Shown: piece by piece, positions 44,491 to 53,859 of the stretch
How positions within the stretch are numbered: position 1 is the stretch's first letter
How the letters are laid out: the number at the start of each line of letters is the position of its first letter
NCBI RefSeq assembly: GCF_032818155.1
Contig: NZ_CP102590.1
Location: 620,001-684,000 of the forward strand
Source of the DNA: Niallia taxi
GTDB taxonomy: Bacteria > Bacillota > Bacilli > Bacillales > Cytobacillaceae
DNA: 64,000 nt
Reading direction: 5' to 3'
Notes under the pieces: generated by a model
What the model was told of the DNA's origin: nothing
Database searches by the model: none
Seen by the model: the letters and a program-made list of their open reading frames with translations, nothing else
Translations under genes and position numbers: made by a program

Positions 44491-45261
44491 ATGACATTTC
44501 CAGTATTAGACGGAAAAGTTGCTATAGTAACAGGAGCTGCAATGGGGATGGGCCTTGCAACGGCAAAACTATTTGCAGAAGCAAAGGCTAAAGTTGTAGT
44601 AGCAGACTTTAATGAAGAAAAAGGACAAGCAGCTGTAGCGGAGATTGAAGCTGCCGGCGGTACTGCTTACTTTGTAAAGGTTGATATTTCCAAATCAGAG
44701 CAGGTGCAAAACCTTGTAGCAAAAACAGTCGAAAAATTCGGCCGTCTTGATGTTGCTGTTAATAATGCAGCATTAACACCTGACAATGCCCCAGCGGCAG
44801 AATTCGATGAAGCATATTGGGACAGATTAATTTCTGTTGATTTGACTGGAACAGCTCTTTGCATGAAGTATGAATTACAGCAAATGATTAAGCAAGGCGA
44901 AGGCGGCAGCATCATTAACATTTCTTCTGTCAGTGGGTTCCGTCCACAGCCGAACAATATAGCATACGTTGCTGCAAAGCATGGCGTTGTTGGGATGACA
45001 AAGGTTGCTGCATTAGAAAACGGCCCTCTAAATATCCGTGTTAACACAGTCGCTCCTGGAGCGATTGACACACCAATGCTAAGAGGTTCATTAGAAGAAA
45101 CAGGACAAACAGAAGAAGAATTTGCTCCACAGCTTAGCTTGTTAGGCAGATTTGGCCAACCAATCGAAATCGCCCAAGCAAGCTTGTGGTTAGCCTCAGA
45201 CCAATCATCTTATGTAACGGGGACAACTATCCACGCAGATGCTGGTTATACAAGCAGATAA
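44491..45261 (+). CDS. SDR family oxidoreductase
   Basis: The 256-residue classical short-chain dehydrogenase has the cofactor motif TGAAMGMGLATA, NNAA, a Ser in INISSVSGF and YVAAKHG as catalytic Tyr-Lys. Asp in VVADFNEEK suggests NAD preference. The substrate is unknown; relatives include cyclohexanol and glucose dehydrogenases. It is divergent from the TetR gene and probably controlled by it. Confidence 0.87.
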   Translation: MTFPVLDGKVAIVTGAAMGMGLATAKLFAEAKAKVVVADFNEEKGQAAVAEIEAAGGTAYFVKVDISKSEQVQNLVAKTVEKFGRLDVAVNNAALTPDNAPAAEFDEAYWDRLISVDLTGTALCMKYELQQMIKQGEGGSIINISSVSGFRPQPNNIAYVAAKHGVVGMTKVAALENGPLNIRVNTVAPGAIDTPMLRGSLEETGQTEEEFAPQLSLLGRFGQPIEIAQASLWLASDQSSYVTGTTIHADAGYTSR

Positions 45262-45267
45262 TGACAC

Positions 45268-45301
45268 AAAAGCAGCAGCTCCGTTCGGGCTGCTGCTTTT
45301 C
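45268..45301. terminator. Bidirectional terminator after the SDR gene
   Basis: AAAAGCAGCAGC and GCTGCTGCTTTT pair perfectly over 12 bp, between convergent genes. Confidence 0.9.
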
Positions 45302-45306
45302 CTTCA

Positions 45307-47166
45307 TCAAAGAACATTCTTAACCTGCTTTGTATAAAAGAAGCGGACAATCGCAAAGTAAATTATTTGGATTAATGTAAATATACCTAGTACTGATAGG
45401 GATATTTTTGTTAAGTCATAATAAAAGAAATGGGACAACGCTGTTAATGCAACTGCTCCATGAATCAGTGCCACTAGGATTGGTGTAAAGAATAGAATCG
45501 CTGTTTGTCTTGTAAGAACATTCTTTAATTCCTTCTCCGTTAAGCCCATTTTAGAAATAGACCGAAACTTCTGTTTGTCTTCCTCTAAGTCTGCGTACAG
45601 CCGGAAATAAAGGAAGCTTCCTGCCGAAACAAAAAAGACAATTCCGATAAATAATCCTACAAATAATACTAAACCATATGCCTTATTTAGCTGATAGATA
45701 CTATAATCCTTAGCATAAAATTCATAAGGAGGAACTACTTTTTCTATCTTTTCAGAAGCTGCGATGATATTGTCTTTCCCTTTTATTACTTGCCAAGCAT
45801 GATAGCTCTCTTCACTTATTGGCGCTGGCAGTTCTTTATAGTCCTGATCAGAAACTACATAATAAGAGTCTGTTGCAGGGAGGGCTCTTGAATAGATTAC
45901 TTCCTTTGGAATTAAGGATGTTCCTGAATTCAGGTTAAGCTTTTGTTTAAGTAATTCTTCTGTTTGCCCATATTCATTGCCGGTAAATTCAACTACTTTA
46001 ACCTCGCCAGTTTGGATATCAATTGTATCCTCTCCCAAAAAAGCCGCAAATCTATTAAAATCCGTTTCACTAGTTATAACAATATTATCTTGACCTATCT
46101 CATAATGCGCCAGCTTCGTTTGCTTATGCTTCGCTTCCATCTGCTCTTGCTCAATTGTTTCATTTATAAAAGCTACATCATCTTTATCCTGATCAACCGT
46201 TATATAGGAAAACGTATGGGGATTATTATTTTTCAGCCCTTCCGTCAAGAAGGTTTGAAACCCAAACAATGTACCGATTGCACTAAAAGCTACTGTCGAT
46301 ATAATCGCAACCATAAAAAAGGTTCGTGCATTATCCTTCATCCGAAAGGATAGATCAGAAAAAAGAATCATATTTGTTTTCCACCAGAAAATGTTGTTAT
46401 TCTGTTTCAATTTACGGATTATATAAACACTGAGCTGTGTAAACAACAGATATGTGCCGACAATCACGACAACCACTACGGGCAGCATCGCGACAATCAC
46501 GACCGCACCCTCTACAATTAATGCAGCTGCATAGCCAACACCAATTAGTAATACGGCAGAAACCGTTAAAAAGATATTTGCCTTCGGTTCGCCTTTTGAC
46601 TTCTTATTTCCTTTGATTAAATCAATCAGCTTACGGCTGCGTAAAATATAGGAAACAAATAACGAAATAATAAAAAACAACAAGATAAAAGAAAGAAATG
46701 TTACGATAATTGCTTGGATAGGAAGATAAAAGTTTAGCGCGTCATCCAAAACAAGCACATTTTCTGCAATTAATAAAATTACTTTGGAAAATATTAATCC
46801 CAATATGATACCGCCTAATGTTGCAAAAAAGCCGATTACCATGTTCTCCAAGAAAATCATAAGACGAACTTGCCTAACAGACATCCCTTGCATCATCAAT
46901 AACCCTAACTCTTTCTTCCGAGTCGTCAAGAAGGAACTCATAGAATATAGGATAAAAAAGAAAGAAAAAACATAAATAATGCCTCCTGCAATATTCATCC
47001 CTTGTTGGACAGAGGAATTCATGTCATTTCCCGAAATAGCCTCGTGGAAGGCAAATATCGCAAATGTAAAAAACACCATTACTGTAAACATACTGCTTAG
47101 GAAGTAGGCAGCATACAGTCGTTTATTGCGAATTACATTATTAAACGCGAATCTGCGAAAGGTCAT
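45307..47166 (-). CDS. Bce-type ABC transporter permease (FtsX family)
   Basis: The 619-residue protein begins MTFRRFAFNNVIRNKRLYAA and has about ten membrane helices. A large extracellular domain lies between helices 7 and 8 (about residues 310-510). This is the BceB/YxdM architecture: the transporter confers resistance to cell-wall-active peptides and signals to its partner histidine kinase. Its start overlaps the ATPase gene by 26 bases. The peptide specificity cannot be read from the sequence. Confidence 0.9.
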   Translation of the reverse strand: MTFRRFAFNNVIRNKRLYAAYFLSSMFTVMVFFTFAIFAFHEAISGNDMNSSVQQGMNIAGGIIYVFSFFFILYSMSSFLTTRKKELGLLMMQGMSVRQVRLMIFLENMVIGFFATLGGIILGLIFSKVILLIAENVLVLDDALNFYLPIQAIIVTFLSFILLFFIISLFVSYILRSRKLIDLIKGNKKSKGEPKANIFLTVSAVLLIGVGYAAALIVEGAVVIVAMLPVVVVVIVGTYLLFTQLSVYIIRKLKQNNNIFWWKTNMILFSDLSFRMKDNARTFFMVAIISTVAFSAIGTLFGFQTFLTEGLKNNNPHTFSYITVDQDKDDVAFINETIEQEQMEAKHKQTKLAHYEIGQDNIVITSETDFNRFAAFLGEDTIDIQTGEVKVVEFTGNEYGQTEELLKQKLNLNSGTSLIPKEVIYSRALPATDSYYVVSDQDYKELPAPISEESYHAWQVIKGKDNIIAASEKIEKVVPPYEFYAKDYSIYQLNKAYGLVLFVGLFIGIVFFVSAGSFLYFRLYADLEEDKQKFRSISKMGLTEKELKNVLTRQTAILFFTPILVALIHGAVALTALSHFFYYDLTKISLSVLGIFTLIQIIYFAIVRFFYTKQVKNVL

Positions 47167-47905
47167 GGCCGTCTCCTCCTAGTAAAGAAAGTGTATCAAT
47201 TATTCTTTGGAAGAAGGCTTGGCGGTTATCACCGCGATGAATTTCCGAATAAAAATTTCCGTCACGAATAAATATCACTCGATTACAGTAACTCGCTGCT
47301 TGCGGATCATGCGTCACGAGTAGCATCGTTGTGCGCTCGTGCTTATTTATCGTTTCCAGCATTTCCATAACATCTTTGGAAGACTTCGAATCAAGATTTC
47401 CCGTTGGTTCATCAGCAAGCAGCAGCTTAGGCACATGAATCATCGCCCTTGCCACGGCTGCCCTTTGCGCCTGACCGCCAGAAATCTCATATGTGCGCTT
47501 ATTCATTATTGAGGTAATCCCCAATTTTCCCGCGATTTCCTGTGCCTTTTGTTTCATCTCTTTTACCTTTTTTCCATCAAGTGTTAATGGAAGGACAATA
47601 TTTTCTTCTACCGTTAACGTATGCAGTAAATTAAAATCCTGAAAAACAAAGCCGAGTTCACGTCTGCGGAATTTTGCCAATTCCTCTTTTTTTAGCTGAT
47701 GAGGATTTTTACCGTTTATCAATATCTCGCCAGTTGTTGGTTCATCAATTGTAGCTATCATATTCAAAAGAGTTGTTTTTCCACTGCCAGAAGGCCCCAT
47801 AATTCCAACAAACTCGCCCTCTTCAACGGATAAATTAATATTGTTTAATGCTTTATAAGCAATTTTACCTTCATAAATTTTACTAACCTGGTTCACTTCT
47901 AACAT
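47141..47905 (-). CDS. Bce-type ABC transporter ATP-binding protein
   Basis: The protein of about 254 residues has Walker A GPSGSGKTT, signature ISGGQAQRAAVA and Walker B LLLADEPTGNLD, with the MacB/Bce-type spacing. It powers the permease encoded next. The ATG at 47905 has AAAGGAG eight bases upstream; a GTG one codon earlier is possible. Confidence 0.92.
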   Translation of the reverse strand: MLEVNQVSKIYEGKIAYKALNNINLSVEEGEFVGIMGPSGSGKTTLLNMIATIDEPTTGEILINGKNPHQLKKEELAKFRRRELGFVFQDFNLLHTLTVEENIVLPLTLDGKKVKEMKQKAQEIAGKLGITSIMNKRTYEISGGQAQRAAVARAMIHVPKLLLADEPTGNLDSKSSKDVMEMLETINKHERTTMLLVTHDPQAASYCNRVIFIRDGNFYSEIHRGDNRQAFFQRIIDTLSLLGGDGHDLSQIRV

Positions 47906-47924
47906 CACAAGATCTCCTTTTCTG

Positions 47925-48006
47925 CTTTTGATCTGTGATTAGTATACCTTCCTGAAGGATTACTTAACTATCGATTCTTCTTACACTTTCCTTACAGGCT
48001 TGTAAG
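47925..48006 (-). promoter_or_regulatory. Putative response-regulator-dependent promoter of the Bce-type ABC genes
   Basis: The minus strand has TATACT (47941-47946 region) as -10, with no good -35, which suits an activated promoter. Upstream are CTTACA-GGCT-TGTAAG (47991-48006) and other short inverted repeats that could bind the response regulator. The site is tentative. Confidence 0.35.
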
Positions 48007-48993
48007 GTTTTGTGTTGCAGAAAAAACGATGCGGAAAGTTGTACCCTTCCCGTAAACGGATTCCATCTCAATCTGGTGACTCAAATGTTGCAGCGTCTCC
48101 TTTGTTAAATAAAGACCCATCCCTGTGGATTCCCGAAACTTCCTGCCATTTTCTCCGGTAAAAAAGGGATCAAAAATTCGCCGTTTATCACTTTCAGGTA
48201 TGCCAATCCCAAAATCCTTTACTTCCAGAACGGCTTCCTTCTCTCTTTCGTAAATGGAAATAACAATCCGATTACTAATTCCGGACGAATATTTAACCGC
48301 ATTACTAATAAGCTGGGAGAGAATAAAAAACAGCCATTTCTCATCGGTCTCGACCGTCAACCCTGCCTTTTTCACCTCTAGCTTAGGATAGACTTTGTTT
48401 CGAATATAAAAGCGTTTATTCTCGCCGTTTACTTCATCTATCAATTTCACTAGATTTACCGGTTTAATATGAAAATCTTGTTCAATCGTTTTTAACCTGG
48501 CAATATACAAAACAGTGTTCAAACCAGTTTTCATCACTTCCGTTTCTTCACGGATGCTGGAGGACTCTGGTTCATCTAGATTTTGGGCAGTGAGCTCAAT
48601 CACCGACAAAGGTGTTTTCATCTGATGCACCCATTGATCCATGAACTTACGGTGCTCCTCCTGTTCTTTTTCAACTGATTTCAATTGATTCTGAAAAAGC
48701 TTGTATTGAGTACGCAGCACCTCATCAAAGGCTTTAGAAATCGGGGCATCATCTGTTTTTTGGTAGCTGTCATCAAGCGATTCCAGCGGCTGATTTAAGC
48801 GCTTGTACATTTTCTGACGAGATAAATAATAGAAGGTGAGATAACCGCCGAGAATAAAAAAGTTTAGAAAAACAGCATAACAAAACAGCTTAATATCTCG
48901 ATAGCCATCAAACCAGAAGATAGAAAGGAAAAGGAGCATTTGCACAACTTGAACGAACATCAGCAAGGCATGCTCTTTTATAAATAATTTCAT
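47992..48993 (-). CDS. Bce-type intramembrane-sensing histidine kinase
   Basis: The 333-residue protein has two N-terminal membrane helices with almost no extracellular loop (residues 10-55), the layout of intramembrane-sensing kinases such as BceS. The phosphorylated His lies in WVHQMKTPLSV, with the N box LSQLISNAVKYS and G box DFGIGIPESD and STGMGLYLTKE. It relays the signal from the ABC transporter to the response regulator. It overlaps the regulator stop by four bases. Confidence 0.92.
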   Translation of the reverse strand: MKLFIKEHALLMFVQVVQMLLFLSIFWFDGYRDIKLFCYAVFLNFFILGGYLTFYYLSRQKMYKRLNQPLESLDDSYQKTDDAPISKAFDEVLRTQYKLFQNQLKSVEKEQEEHRKFMDQWVHQMKTPLSVIELTAQNLDEPESSSIREETEVMKTGLNTVLYIARLKTIEQDFHIKPVNLVKLIDEVNGENKRFYIRNKVYPKLEVKKAGLTVETDEKWLFFILSQLISNAVKYSSGISNRIVISIYEREKEAVLEVKDFGIGIPESDKRRIFDPFFTGENGRKFRESTGMGLYLTKETLQHLSHQIEMESVYGKGTTFRIVFSATQNLTSL

Positions 48994-49697
48994 CTTTTAT
49001 CTGCTACCGTCCAAGATACATTTAACCGATATCCTGCCCCTCTTACTGTTTCCACTGCGTCTTGTAAGCCAATTTCCTGAAACTTTTTTCGGACTCTCGT
49101 AATATTGACATTCAATGTATTTTCATCCACATAGCTTTGGTCATCCCAAAGCTTCTCAAGTAAATCCTCACGTCCAGCCACCCGAGGATATCGTTCCATT
49201 AAACTTTCTATAATGTCCGCTTCTTTTTTTGTTAAGGAAATATTCTTATCTTTATAGGTAAGCTCCAATCTCTCCGGAAAGAATTTTAGACCAGCGTTTT
49301 CTATTATCCGATTCTCTGGAATGCTTGCATATTCCCCGTAGGCACGACGTAGCTGACTGCGGATTTTTGCGATAACAATTTCCGCACTAAACGGCTTTGT
49401 TATATAGTCATCGCCACCATTCTCCAATGCCATCACCTGATCCATCTCTCCTATTCTTGCAGAAAGAAAAATCACCGGACACACCGATTCCTTTCGAATT
49501 TGCCTGCACCAATAATAGCCATCAAAGCTTGGTAAATTAATATCTAAAAGTACTAGATTTGGATTTACTTCATAAAACGTATTCATAACATGTTCAAAAT
49601 CAAGAACACATGTCACATCATATCCATATTTTTCAATATGATTTTTTAAATGGGTCGCTATTTTAGGATCATCTTCAACAATCAGTATTTTTTGCAT
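48990..49697 (-). CDS. OmpR-family response regulator (BceR-like)
   Basis: The 235-residue protein has a receiver domain (phosphoacceptor Asp in NLVLLDINLPSFDG, Lys in YITKPF) and a C-terminal winged helix (from about 130; VNITRVRKKFQEIG, VRGAGYRL). It is first in the four-gene RR-HK-ATPase-permease module and probably activates the ABC genes. AAGGAG lies upstream of the ATG. Confidence 0.92.
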   Translation of the reverse strand: MQKILIVEDDPKIATHLKNHIEKYGYDVTCVLDFEHVMNTFYEVNPNLVLLDINLPSFDGYYWCRQIRKESVCPVIFLSARIGEMDQVMALENGGDDYITKPFSAEIVIAKIRSQLRRAYGEYASIPENRIIENAGLKFFPERLELTYKDKNISLTKKEADIIESLMERYPRVAGREDLLEKLWDDQSYVDENTLNVNITRVRKKFQEIGLQDAVETVRGAGYRLNVSWTVADKR

Positions 49698-49763
49698 ATT
49701 TGATCACTCCTTATTTCAGATACCATTATGGCATAGAATGGAAGCAGCGACAAAGAAATCTAT

Positions 49764-49795
49764 AAAAAAACCGAGCATCCTAAAAAGATGCCCGG
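49764..49795 (-). terminator. Rho-independent terminator upstream of the response regulator gene
   Basis: On the minus strand CCGGGCATC pairs with GATGCTCGG (one mismatch) and is followed by TTTTTTTAT. It ends the transcript of the FMN reductase gene. Confidence 0.8.
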
Positions 49796-49810
49796 CTGTC
49801 TATGAAACCA

Positions 49811-50413
49811 TTATTGACGCAATGTTTTTAAAGCACCGCTCCATGCATGTACTTGATCAAGCATTGCATTTACATTTGTAAGATGGAGATCAGCAGGCTT
49901 AAATACTGTGCCATTCTCAAAATCTGTAAACAAGGATAAAGTTGGATGAACACGGACATCTGCAATCAGCAGCTCCCCAAGAATTCCTCTTAAGTGCTCT
50001 GCTGCACGTGCTCCTCCAGTTGATCCATAGCTTACGATTCCGGCTGCTTTGTTGTTCCACGCATCTCTTGCCGAATCAAGGGCATTTTTTAATGCGCCCG
50101 TAATACTATGGTTGTATTCTTGGACGATAAAGACAAATCCATCAAGGCTGTCGAGCTTTTCATTCCATTTGGCAACACCTTGTTCCTGGCCATCTGTAGT
50201 GCCAAGAAACGGTAGACTGTAATCGGCAATATCGACTATTTCATAGTTGGCATCACCACGTTGTTCAGCGATTTCTTTCACCCATGCTCCAACTTGCGGA
50301 CTAACTCTTCCCTGTCTAGTACTTCCTAAAATAATCCCGATATTTAACTTTTCCGTTGCCATTTTCCCAGCCTCCTCTTTTTGTTTACCAAAAATCCTTT
50401 TGAAAAAACTCAT
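49811..50413 (-). CDS. NADPH-dependent FMN reductase-like flavodoxin-fold protein
   Basis: The 200-residue protein has the NADPH-FMN reductase motif GIILGSTRQGRVS, VQEYNHSITGALKNALD and VSYGSTGGARAAEHL. It likely reduces quinones, azo dyes or FMN. Two starts are plausible: ATG at 50413 with AAGGGG eight bases upstream, giving a 17-residue basic extension, and ATG at 50362 with GAGGAGG eight bases upstream, which matches the usual family N-terminus. Confidence 0.85.
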   Translation of the reverse strand: MSFFKRIFGKQKEEAGKMATEKLNIGIILGSTRQGRVSPQVGAWVKEIAEQRGDANYEIVDIADYSLPFLGTTDGQEQGVAKWNEKLDSLDGFVFIVQEYNHSITGALKNALDSARDAWNNKAAGIVSYGSTGGARAAEHLRGILGELLIADVRVHPTLSLFTDFENGTVFKPADLHLTNVNAMLDQVHAWSGALKTLRQ

Positions 50414-50454
50414 CTTATCAGCCCCTTGTCACACAATCTGGAGAGTCATCTACA

Positions 50455-51321
50455 TTAGTTAGAGCTGCCTTTGACTATTTGTGCTAAGCCTTCACGTAAT
50501 GATGTTACTGGACGTCCAAGCAGCTTTTCAAAATCATTGCTTTCGATTTCCAATGTTCCTTCGCGAATATCCTTTTGAATATTAACTAGCATTGGCAGCA
50601 AAAATTCTGGCACACCTGCATCTTTCATGATGTCTGCATATGCAGCGTCCTCAACATGCTGTACGATTACTTCCTTGCCAAGAACAGCACTAAGTTCTGC
50701 GGCAATTTCGTTTTGTGTTAATAATTTACCGGAAAGCTCATAAATCGTGTTTTCGTGATCAGTGCCTGTAAGTACTGTCGCTGCCGCTTGTGCATAATCC
50801 TGCTGCACTGCCCAGCCAACCTTGCCATTTCCTGCTGATGTTACCCAAGGTGCTCCTGCTAGAACTCCTTGAATACTTGAACTTTCATTTTCTAAGTACC
50901 AGTTGTTGCGCAGGAAGGAATAAGGGATGCCAGTTTTTTGAATTGCTGCCTCTGTTGCCTTATGTGTTGGTGCAAGGAAATTACTGCTTTCTTGTGCATT
51001 GCCAATACTTGTGTATGCGATGAATTTCACACCGGCGCGCACTGCTGCGGCAACTGCATCTGAATGCTGACGAATTCTTGTTTCATTATCGCCATCTGCA
51101 GAAATAAGCAGCAAACGATCAATTCCCGAAAATGCTGTAGCCAATGTTTCTGGTCTGTCAAAATCTCCGTGGCGCACATCTACACCACGAGCGCGGAGAT
51201 GCTCTGCTTTCTCAGGGTTTCGAACACTAACTGCTAATTGTTCTGCGGGAACTGTTTTAAGTAATTCCTCGACCACTTTACCGCCTAATTTGCCTGTAGC
51301 TCCTGTTACTAATAGCTTCAT
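50455..51321 (-). CDS. NmrA-like NAD(P)-binding oxidoreductase (QorB/YtfG type)
   Basis: The 288-residue protein starts MKLLVTGATGKLGGKVVEEL and has the NmrA-type pattern FIAYTSIGNAQESSNFL with HKATEAAIQKTGIPYSFLRN. Relatives are NADPH quinone oxidoreductases or redox sensors. The ATG at 51321 has TTGGAGGA seven bases upstream. It is divergent from an Rrf2 regulator and has a strong promoter with a palindrome at the start site, so it is the probable target of that regulator. Confidence 0.87.
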   Translation of the reverse strand: MKLLVTGATGKLGGKVVEELLKTVPAEQLAVSVRNPEKAEHLRARGVDVRHGDFDRPETLATAFSGIDRLLLISADGDNETRIRQHSDAVAAAVRAGVKFIAYTSIGNAQESSNFLAPTHKATEAAIQKTGIPYSFLRNNWYLENESSSIQGVLAGAPWVTSAGNGKVGWAVQQDYAQAAATVLTGTDHENTIYELSGKLLTQNEIAAELSAVLGKEVIVQHVEDAAYADIMKDAGVPEFLLPMLVNIQKDIREGTLEIESNDFEKLLGRPVTSLREGLAQIVKGSSN

Positions 51322-51388
51322 TTTTATTCCTCCAAGTAAATTATTCATGACAAGTTGTTAACATGCATAATATTGATGTACTTATTTC

Positions 51389-51431
51389 GAATACCTGTAT
51401 TCATAATAGATACATCTTAAAGTTTTGTCAA
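51389..51431 (-). promoter_or_regulatory. Promoter and operator of the NmrA-like gene
   Basis: On the minus strand TTGACA (51426-51431) and TATTAT (51403-51408) are 17 bases apart. The perfect palindrome GAATAC-CT-GTATTC (51389-51402) follows the -10 directly and overlaps the start site, a position suited to repression by the divergent Rrf2 protein. Confidence 0.75.
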
Positions 51432-51512
51432 TTAGAATGGTTTTTATTTTTTGGGGAATATCATGTATAATACTTTTTATTGTATTTCAATCGTAAAAGC
51501 AGGTGAGTTTAA

Positions 51513-51953
51513 TTGCAAATTAGCAGCCGATTTAGTGTTGGTGTCCATATACTAGCATTATTGGATATAAATAAAGACGGGATAAGCTCCTCCGAATTTT
51601 TGGCGGGCAGTGTCAATACTAACCCAACTTTAATAAGAAAAATCATGGGTATGTTAAAAAAGAATGGTCTAATAGAAGTGCAGCCGGGCATTGCTGGAGC
51701 TAGACTTGCAAAAGCTCCATCCGACATTCGTTTAGTAGATGTATACAAAGCTGTCGAAGTTGTGAAAGACCAGGAATTATTCAGTGTGCACGAAAACCCA
51801 CTTCGTGAATGCCTTGTTGGCAGAAATATTCAGGAATCAATTACGCCTGTCTTGTCAGCAGCCCAAATAGCGTTGGAAAAAGAACTGGAAAACGTGACAA
51901 TCGAAGATATTATTAAAGATATTAAGAAAAAAGAAAAAGACATGAATAACTAA
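51513..51953 (+). CDS. Rrf2-family transcriptional regulator
   Basis: The 146-residue protein has the Rrf2 winged helix (SRFSVGVHILALLDI, NPTLIRKIMGMLKKNGLI) and a single Cys at NPLRECLVG rather than the three-Cys iron-sulfur cluster of IscR or NsrR. This is the YwnA/SaiR-like subgroup that uses one cysteine for redox sensing. The start is TTG with AGGTGAG upstream. It probably represses the divergent NmrA-like oxidoreductase gene. Confidence 0.87.
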   Translation: MQISSRFSVGVHILALLDINKDGISSSEFLAGSVNTNPTLIRKIMGMLKKNGLIEVQPGIAGARLAKAPSDIRLVDVYKAVEVVKDQELFSVHENPLRECLVGRNIQESITPVLSAAQIALEKELENVTIEDIIKDIKKKEKDMNN

Positions 51954-51968
51954 AAAGTATAAATAGTA

Positions 51969-52013
51969 CTTACCCACTAGCCATGCAGTCTCACAGGGAT
52001 TATAGTGGGTAAG
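51969..52013. terminator. Convergent hairpin between Rrf2 and alcohol dehydrogenase genes
   Basis: CTTACCCACT and AGTGGGTAAG pair perfectly over 10 bp with a 25-base loop. There is no strong T-run on either strand. Confidence 0.45.
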
Positions 52014-52028
52014 GCTATTACCGGTTTA

Positions 52029-53165
52029 TTATGGTTTAAGGACAACCTTAATACAGTTGTCTGTTCGTGTATCAAAGTATTCATACCCTTTTTCTGCCTC
52101 ACTAAGTGGCATTATATGTGTAATTACATCACCCACATCTACCTTTCCCTGTGATACAAGGTCGTATAAATAAGGCATATAATGGATGACAGGAGCTTGT
52201 CCAGAACGGATATTGACGTTTCTTTGAAAAATGTCCCCAAAAGGGAATGCATTGTATCTTCCGCCATATACCCCTGTAACCTGAATTGTACCGCCCTTGC
52301 GGACAGCCTGGCTTGCAATAACAAGTGCGCTCAATGTTCCACCATGCAGCTTCAACCCTGTCGCAAGATATTCCATCGGTGTCATTTTCCCGTCCATACC
52401 TACTGCATCAATAACTACATCTGCTCCGCCTTTTGTGATTTCCTTTAAGTATTCACCTGTATTAGGGTTATGCTCAAAATTAACGATTTCTACTTTGTTT
52501 GTCTTTTTCGCATGCTGTAAACGGTATTCGAGGTTATCGACAGCAATTACTCTTTTTGCTCCTTTTAGCCATGCGAACTTCTGAGCTAATAAGCCTACAG
52601 GACCACATCCCAGAATTACAACTGTATCTCCAGCCTTAACCCCAGCATTATCGACAGACCAAAAAGCAGTTGATGCTGCATCCGCCAGTAGCACTAGCTG
52701 TTCATCTGGTACTTCACAATTTTCCGGGATTTTAAATGGAGTAAAGTTTGCATATGGCACGCGTAAATATTCAGCTTGTCCACCTGGATATCCCCCAGTA
52801 AGATCCGAATAGCCAAAGAAACCGCCAATCTCCCCATTATCATTGGAATTATCACATTGGCTTTCTAATTGATTCTTACAAAAGAAGCATTCTCCACAGG
52901 CAACATTAAAAGGAATAATAACCCTGTCTCCTTTTTTTAGCTTTGTTACGTCAGGACCCACTTCCTCCACAATCCCCATCGGCTCATGTCCAATTATATA
53001 ATCCTCTGGAAAGTTCGGAATCATGCCATGTATTAAGTGCAAATCTGAACCACAAATTGCCGATGTTGTTACTTTTATAACAATATCATCAGCCTTTTCA
53101 ATTTTTGGACTTGGTACTTCTTTCACCTTTACATCTTTAATGCCTTGGAAAGTAACAGCCTTCAT
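52029..53165 (-). CDS. adhB: Zinc-dependent alcohol dehydrogenase (AdhB-like)
   Basis: The 378-residue MDR protein has the catalytic zinc ligands (Cys in AICGSDLH, GHEPMG), the four structural-zinc cysteines in ACGECFFCKNQLESQC and a Rossmann motif VILGCGPVGLLAQ. It resembles the glutathione-independent formaldehyde dehydrogenase subgroup. B. subtilis has adhB between yraF and yraE, flanked by CotF-like genes as here, in a sporulation-expressed cluster. A role in spore-coat or mother-cell metabolism is inferred. Confidence 0.85.
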   Translation of the reverse strand: MKAVTFQGIKDVKVKEVPSPKIEKADDIVIKVTTSAICGSDLHLIHGMIPNFPEDYIIGHEPMGIVEEVGPDVTKLKKGDRVIIPFNVACGECFFCKNQLESQCDNSNDNGEIGGFFGYSDLTGGYPGGQAEYLRVPYANFTPFKIPENCEVPDEQLVLLADAASTAFWSVDNAGVKAGDTVVILGCGPVGLLAQKFAWLKGAKRVIAVDNLEYRLQHAKKTNKVEIVNFEHNPNTGEYLKEITKGGADVVIDAVGMDGKMTPMEYLATGLKLHGGTLSALVIASQAVRKGGTIQVTGVYGGRYNAFPFGDIFQRNVNIRSGQAPVIHYMPYLYDLVSQGKVDVGDVITHIMPLSEAEKGYEYFDTRTDNCIKVVLKP

Positions 53166-53180
53166 TTTTTACATCCTTTC

Positions 53181-53549
53181 TTATTCATCATCATCTATTT
53201 GCGCCATCATTCCTAGGCGGGAAGTATCTCCAGGGAACAAGTCCATCTTTCCAATCATTAAAGCACCTTCAATAGACTTTAAATCCATCTTGTATTGATC
53301 CTGCAGATTATAAGGATGCAGCCAGCCTTTTTTTATCATAAAATTAGAAACTTCTTCATGAAGCGCTAACCCTACCTCAAGCTGAACGCGAAAAGCTTCT
53401 CGTAAATCAGGAGTTGCCGTTTCAGATAAGGCTGTCGCTGCATTTCGGACACCGGTTTTAATGCTCATTAAAAATTCAAGTGCCAAGGCAGAATCCGCCA
53501 TTTCCGGCATTCCTTCCGCATTTTCTACTTCCAAATAATCCTTAATCAT
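53181..53549 (-). CDS. Spore coat protein CotF-like, C-terminal part (YraF-like)
   Basis: The 122-residue protein is helical and matches the second half of CotF-type coat proteins (LALEFLMSIKTGVRNAATAL, TPDLREAF, KKGWLHPYN). B. subtilis YraF has the same length and the same position before adhB. It overlaps the end of its partner gene by eight bases. It is presumably a minor coat or outer-spore component. Confidence 0.83.
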   Translation of the reverse strand: MIKDYLEVENAEGMPEMADSALALEFLMSIKTGVRNAATALSETATPDLREAFRVQLEVGLALHEEVSNFMIKKGWLHPYNLQDQYKMDLKSIEGALMIGKMDLFPGDTSRLGMMAQIDDDE

Positions 53550-53769
53550 TGTAATTCACCTCCACAGCTGGATTCGGCATTTTATAAAAGTTCTGTAAAT
53601 ACTCCAGTGCTTGGATGGATTGCTGCACATCCTTTTCCATTAATGCTTTTAATTCTTGATCAAAAACGACCCCTGACATCATTTTCGATTTAATAACACA
53701 GGTAGTCTTGAAATTCAGCATTTCATGCAGTTCTAATGTCTCATGGTTGGCTAAGCCATTAGTCTCCAT
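53542..53769 (-). CDS. CotF-like N-terminal partner (YraG-like)
   Basis: The 75-residue protein (METNGLANHETLELHEMLNF) matches the first half of CotF-type proteins and B. subtilis YraG. GGAGGTG lies six bases before the ATG. It is homologous to the divergent 69-residue protein at 54185. It is first in the operon with the YraF-like and AdhB-like genes. Confidence 0.82.
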   Translation of the reverse strand: METNGLANHETLELHEMLNFKTTCVIKSKMMSGVVFDQELKALMEKDVQQSIQALEYLQNFYKMPNPAVEVNYND

Positions 53770-53859
53770 ATACTCACCTCCAAAAATTCACTAATGTATT
53801 TTTCGTTTTCTTTCCTTTCTTTATGCGGTCTCGACAAGACTTCCCATTATATACAAATT

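Noticed and set aside
50355..50380. AGAGGAGGCTGGG near the FMN reductase gene matching the end of repeat copy A
   Set aside because: It is a purine-rich ribosome binding site for the internal ATG at 50362; no other part of the repeat is nearby, so the match is probably chance.
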